31,419 nt of DNA, taken from NCBI GenBank assembly GCA_905220665.1, contig CAJNAR010000077.1, positions 1 through 31,419 of the forward strand, written 5' to 3'. A model generated the notes under the pieces. It was not told the origin of the DNA. It searched no databases and saw only the letters and a list, made by a program, of their open reading frames with translations. Source of the stretch: Albugo candida (taxonomy: Eukaryota > Oomycota > Peronosporomycetes > Albuginales > Albuginaceae). This document shows positions 28,035 through 31,419 of the stretch, one piece after another. Made by a program: the position numbers and the translations under genes. The stretch's first letter is position 1; every line of letters begins with the position of its first letter.

Positions 28035-28413
28035 GAAGTAGAATTCCTCTTTCCAGCTGATATTCGAACACGATCTTCAGACACTCGCCAAACGTTTCCG
28101 GATCAAGCTGATAAAATGCAGCTGGTAGTCCATCCATACCTGGAGAAGAACTACTCCGCATGTGCTTGATCGCTTCCGCCATCTCGGTCGTACTTAACCG
28201 AGTGGAGAGACGTTCTTGCTCTGCTGAGGCAAGTGAAACTTGAATCGAATCGAGTAACTTTTTTTGCTTTCTTTCACTTGGATCATATGAGTCGGTCTCT
28301 GAGCTATAAAGAGAGCCCATGACACCACCCCAATGATCTCTGAATTCGTCAATAATCTCCCTCGGGTTCGATGTCACTGTACCACATTTTTTGGTAACAT
28401 TTTCGATCGGCAC
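28021..28413 (-). pseudogene. LINE E ORF2, N-terminal part of the RT domain
   Basis: It covers VPIENVTKK through SSPGMDGLPAAFYQLDPETFGE and ERGILLR, then hits the stop carried by the inserted DNA. It is separated from the EN part by a 1-nt loss in the A run near 28442 (6 A, 7 in C and D). Confidence 0.87.
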
Positions 28414-28439
28414 GCGACGACAAGAACTATCCGGAGGGC

Positions 28440-29633
28440 GAAAAAATGCTTTGAAGAGTTCTCCATATGCTTCACGTGATGGTCGAAGCTGTCATCTTGG
28501 TTGTATTTCGCGTTGTTTTCGACTGAAAGTCGAAATTGTTCGAGACTCGATTCGTAAAAGTACCGTGACTCATTGGTGTCGTGGATGCGATATCGAGCTG
28601 CTGCGACTTCCAAAACACGCTGGCTAGACTCAACATCACGTCGGCTATCTTGTGCAACCTTTTTTTCGATTCCTTGAAGCTGTTTCTTGATTTTCGTCTT
28701 CCAACTTTCCCACATTTTACCGGGATTCGAAGTTGTCCGTAACTGGTTGAGCACCAAATTCGCTTCCAATTGGATTGCTTCGACAACTTTAGGATATTCA
28801 AATAGTCGTAATGAGCATTTCCAATATCCTCGACCGGGTGATTGAGTTGGATTTGCAAAAGTTACTTTTTGTGCCAGATGATCTCCCGCATGTCGTGGAC
28901 GAAAATACTCAGAGGTTTTGTATACCATATTGAATAGCTCTTCCGACATGCAGATATAATCAAGTCGATTCTTGCGCGGTAATGGTCCTGTAAATACTTT
29001 TTCAGTCGGATGCTGGATTCGCCAAGCGTCTACCACACCCAACTGTGAAAGCCATTCCAAACACGCTAATCGACTTGGTTCGTGTCGAATTGTTCCACTC
29101 GAAGCATCGATAGCTGGATCGAGTGGTGTGTTGAAATCACCAAATACGATATGTGTTGCGGTCGATTCGAAAGTGTTGGAAAGCAATAACTCATAAAAAC
29201 CCACTCGTTCCTCGGCCTTGACCGGTGCATATACATTGTGAATATACACCGGTGCATCGTGAATGAGAAGACGCAGAACCAAATAACGATTTCGAATGCT
29301 TCGATCGGTGAGTTCTTCAGCTGTTTCATAACCGGGAAAGTCCGAACGAAGGATTGTCATGACGCCGCCACTGCGGTTTTGAGTCGGATGGAGAAAAGCA
29401 CTGTTGTGATCATTGACAAACATTTTGTGCTGCATTTTTGAGGATAATAAAAATTGAAATGATTCCAGTTGGTTGTGATCGTGAAACTTGGTTTCTTGAA
29501 CACAACAAATGGAGTGTTGTGATAAGATGTGGTCGATAAAAAGATGACCATTTTTATGAATTCCATTAACATTCACCGTGAGTGCTGAGACATTGTTCCA
29601 CGTTGAAATAATCGAGGAGCCCTTAGCATTCAC
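28440..29633 (-). pseudogene. LINE E ORF2, endonuclease part
   Basis: One open frame carries all EN motifs: LTVNVNGI, CCVQETKF, SGGVMTI, IHNVYAP, GDFNTPLDPAID, RKNRLDYI, GDHLAQ. As in D, the T run at 29435-29439 has five T, so the frame is continuous where A and C are broken. It runs out of frame near 28442. It has no AUG start and overlaps the ORF1 end in +1. Confidence 0.88.
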
Positions 29634-31419
29634 GCTGAAGTGGACCAGTAATCAACCTCATTTCACCATCTTGTTGTGAGAGGTGAAGTGTTGTGTGCTC
29701 CTCTGGAAAAAAGCTGAGATTGACGGAAAGCTCAGCGATGTCACCATGAAGAAGTCCACGCCATCTACCTCCAAACCATTGAGACCAACACTTTATCCCA
29801 ACGTCGGAGCGGAAGAAGGATATGATCACATTGGTTGGAAGTAAACGACAATGATGACCCGGAATCCAGATCACTGGTCCATCGGTGAGATATTGGATCC
29901 AGTGGTCGTTGGTGTAGAATGTCGGAGCAGTACACATGAATAAAAGTTCCAACAACGCGAGAGCTTTCGTTGCTCGAGTCAAACCGATAACGATGTCCGG
30001 CACTGACGTCCACCACGACATTACTTTCTCGAACAGTACAGATCGCTTGGAGGGAACTTTTCCACCAACGTGGCGACTCCATCGCGTCGCAAACGTAACA
30101 TCTTCGCCGAGATTGTGAGTTGCAAAAACGCGATTTATCATAAGTAGATGAGCCACTTCATCCAAAGCTTTATCATTCGACTCCATACATGCAAGTAGCA
30201 CACCATTCATCGTGATCGGATGATCAAGTGCCGCTCGGATGATTTTGTCCGGATTTGTGCAGAACTGGATTAGCTTCCGCACATGAGGGATGCAAGAATC
30301 CGCTTGAACCAGCTTGTCCGGTCGGAGTGAGTGAAGGGCATTTTTCGAATCGATTTCCATCAGCTCCCCTATTTCACCAACTCGGGTTGGTCGTTCCGAT
30401 TTCTCGATTGTTGTATGACGTTTTTGATAAAAGTGTGCCGCCTCTTTCGAGGTGGCCACCTCTTTTGGCATCCGTGCTTTCACGGGGATGATTTGGACGC
30501 GATTGCCATTCTCTGGATTGGCAACCGCTGTTACTTCTTCGATCTCCACCTCCATAGTTGCGAGCACGGAAAATAGTTACTCGTCGCTAGTTTTGGAAGC
30601 GCAAGAGGTGGTGCTTTGGAGACCATTTGGTCGAACGGCTCCACCCGATTACGTTTTCCACTCGTCCAAGCCAACTTCATGGATACATCCCCATCCCGCT
30701 CTACCCGTGGTTGTGAGTATGACTGACTGGTCAGTTGGAGGATGGGAGGAGTGCTTGCAACAAGGCTGGTGCCCCTGGTGGTGTGATAGTGGGGGGAGTA
30801 TTGAGCTCCAACGAGATTTGATCGGATAGCTTCCGTTCAGGTTCTCGCCACCAATTTCTTACTGGGAACTGGATTCACCACCTTTTGTGGTGCCACCACG
30901 AGTGCCGCTGGTTCGGCTGTATGTCTCTGGTTCTTTTGTTGTTTTTGGGTGTTGTGAATCTGAGTTGCAGATTGATTTTTGCGTTGTTTTTGATTGTTTT
31001 GCTTGCTTTGGTGTTGCCGGACGCGGGGTTGATGTAGCACCCAAATCCAAGCAATAAGGACCACGTTGACCAAAACGTGGTCGTTCCGTTGGAATAGGAG
31101 CATTCTTACCCCGTACTGGGTAGAGCTGTTTGTCGTAAGCGATTTGTTCAATCACTTTACCAACTCGAACCAGTTGTTGGGGGCACGTCAAACTACCGAA
31201 GTAAACTCGCCAAGTCGACATCACCACTGCCTTTGTGGGAATCGTCTCGCGGAAGGTGTCATACACCACTTGACATCCTAGTTGGTGAAGAGCACGGAGA
31301 ATGTTGTTCCGTTCTTCCTCCACGCCTACGCCGAAAACATCGAGGTAGTACTTTGTTTCAAGAGTATCAAACTCTCGAAAAAAATACTTTTCCCCAAGGA
31401 TAGTCACCGGCTGACACTC
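29623..31419 (-). pseudogene. LINE E ORF1 (5' part beyond the window, several frameshifts)
   Basis: The RRM-like part (YYLDVFGVG to QLYPV) is open from the window end to about 30930. The Q/K/T-rich linker then changes frame more than once between about 30930 and 30570. A 1-base loss in the A run near 30571 (four A, five in A) restarts the frame in which the C-terminal domain (29623-30567) is fully open to its UAA. The C-terminal domain sequence is closest to copy A. Confidence 0.87.

Larger units (their letters stand above)
25042..31419 (-). mobile_element. LINE copy E, 3' part (5' end beyond the window)
   Basis: It carries the 3' UTR, a disrupted ORF2 and most of a disrupted ORF1. ORF1 variants (SAGHRYRFD-type overlaps, FFPEEHTTLHLSQQDGE) pair it with copy A. 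It holds an insertion of about 100 bp within RT. Confidence 0.94.

Noticed and set aside
1..31419. LTR retrotransposon, retrovirus or bacterial retron/group II intron
   Set aside because: There are no LTRs, protease, integrase or intron RNA domains. The EN-RT fusion and ORF1 layout are those of a non-LTR element.
1..31419. CRISPR array from the regular repeated units
   Set aside because: The repeats are roughly 7-kb mobile elements and 333-bp SINEs, not short repeats with spacers.

Overview
This window is eukaryotic repeat DNA with no host gene, rRNA or functional tRNA gene that I can recognise. It is a head-to-tail array of non-LTR retrotransposons (LINEs), all transcribed from the minus strand. 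The evidence is two overlapping ORFs per unit, an apurinic-like endonuclease (EN) joined to a reverse transcriptase (RT) with FADD and GVKQGDP motifs, an L1-type C-terminal CCHC motif, and repeated non-coding ends. The type is L1/Tx1-like. The host cannot be fixed from the sequence; a protist such as an oomycete is my guess, at low confidence.

Layout in plus coordinates (5' ends of the elements lie to the right): LINE A (1-3349, 3' part outside the window); SINE 1 (3350-3682); LINE B (3683-10538, a divergent subfamily); LINE C (10539-17619); SINE 2 (17620-17953); LINE D (17954-25041, nearly intact); LINE E (25042-31419, 5' part outside the window). A full unit is about 7.1 kb: 5' UTR about 93 nt, ORF1 about 835 codons, ORF2 about 1400 codons in the +1 frame with a 29-nt overlap, and a 3' UTR of about 300 nt without a poly(A) tail. 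ORF1 has an RRM-like domain, a Q/K/T-rich linker and a large C-terminal domain that I do not recognise. ORF2 has EN, RT and CCHC and no visible RNase H.

The most interesting feature is at the junctions. Every LINE and SINE ends (plus-strand view) with GCCCTTATAGCTCAGTT or a close variant. This looks like the first 17 bases of a tRNA gene, including its A box. The next element's 5' end abuts it with only 0-2 extra bases. I infer a LINE family that inserts at the 5' end of tRNA-like sequence and carries a copy of that target in its own 3' tail, so each insertion recreates the site and arrays grow. The two roughly 333-bp SINEs have a tRNA-like Pol III head (A and B boxes) and a tail homologous to the LINE tail, so they look like its non-autonomous partner.

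State of the copies: D has an intact ORF1 and one visible 1-nt insertion in ORF2. C has an intact ORF1 and an ORF2 with one frameshift in EN, one downstream and three nonsense codons. B keeps an open RT frame of about 1200 codons, but its ORF1 and EN are broken. A and E are heavily frameshifted, and E also has a roughly 100-bp insertion inside RT.
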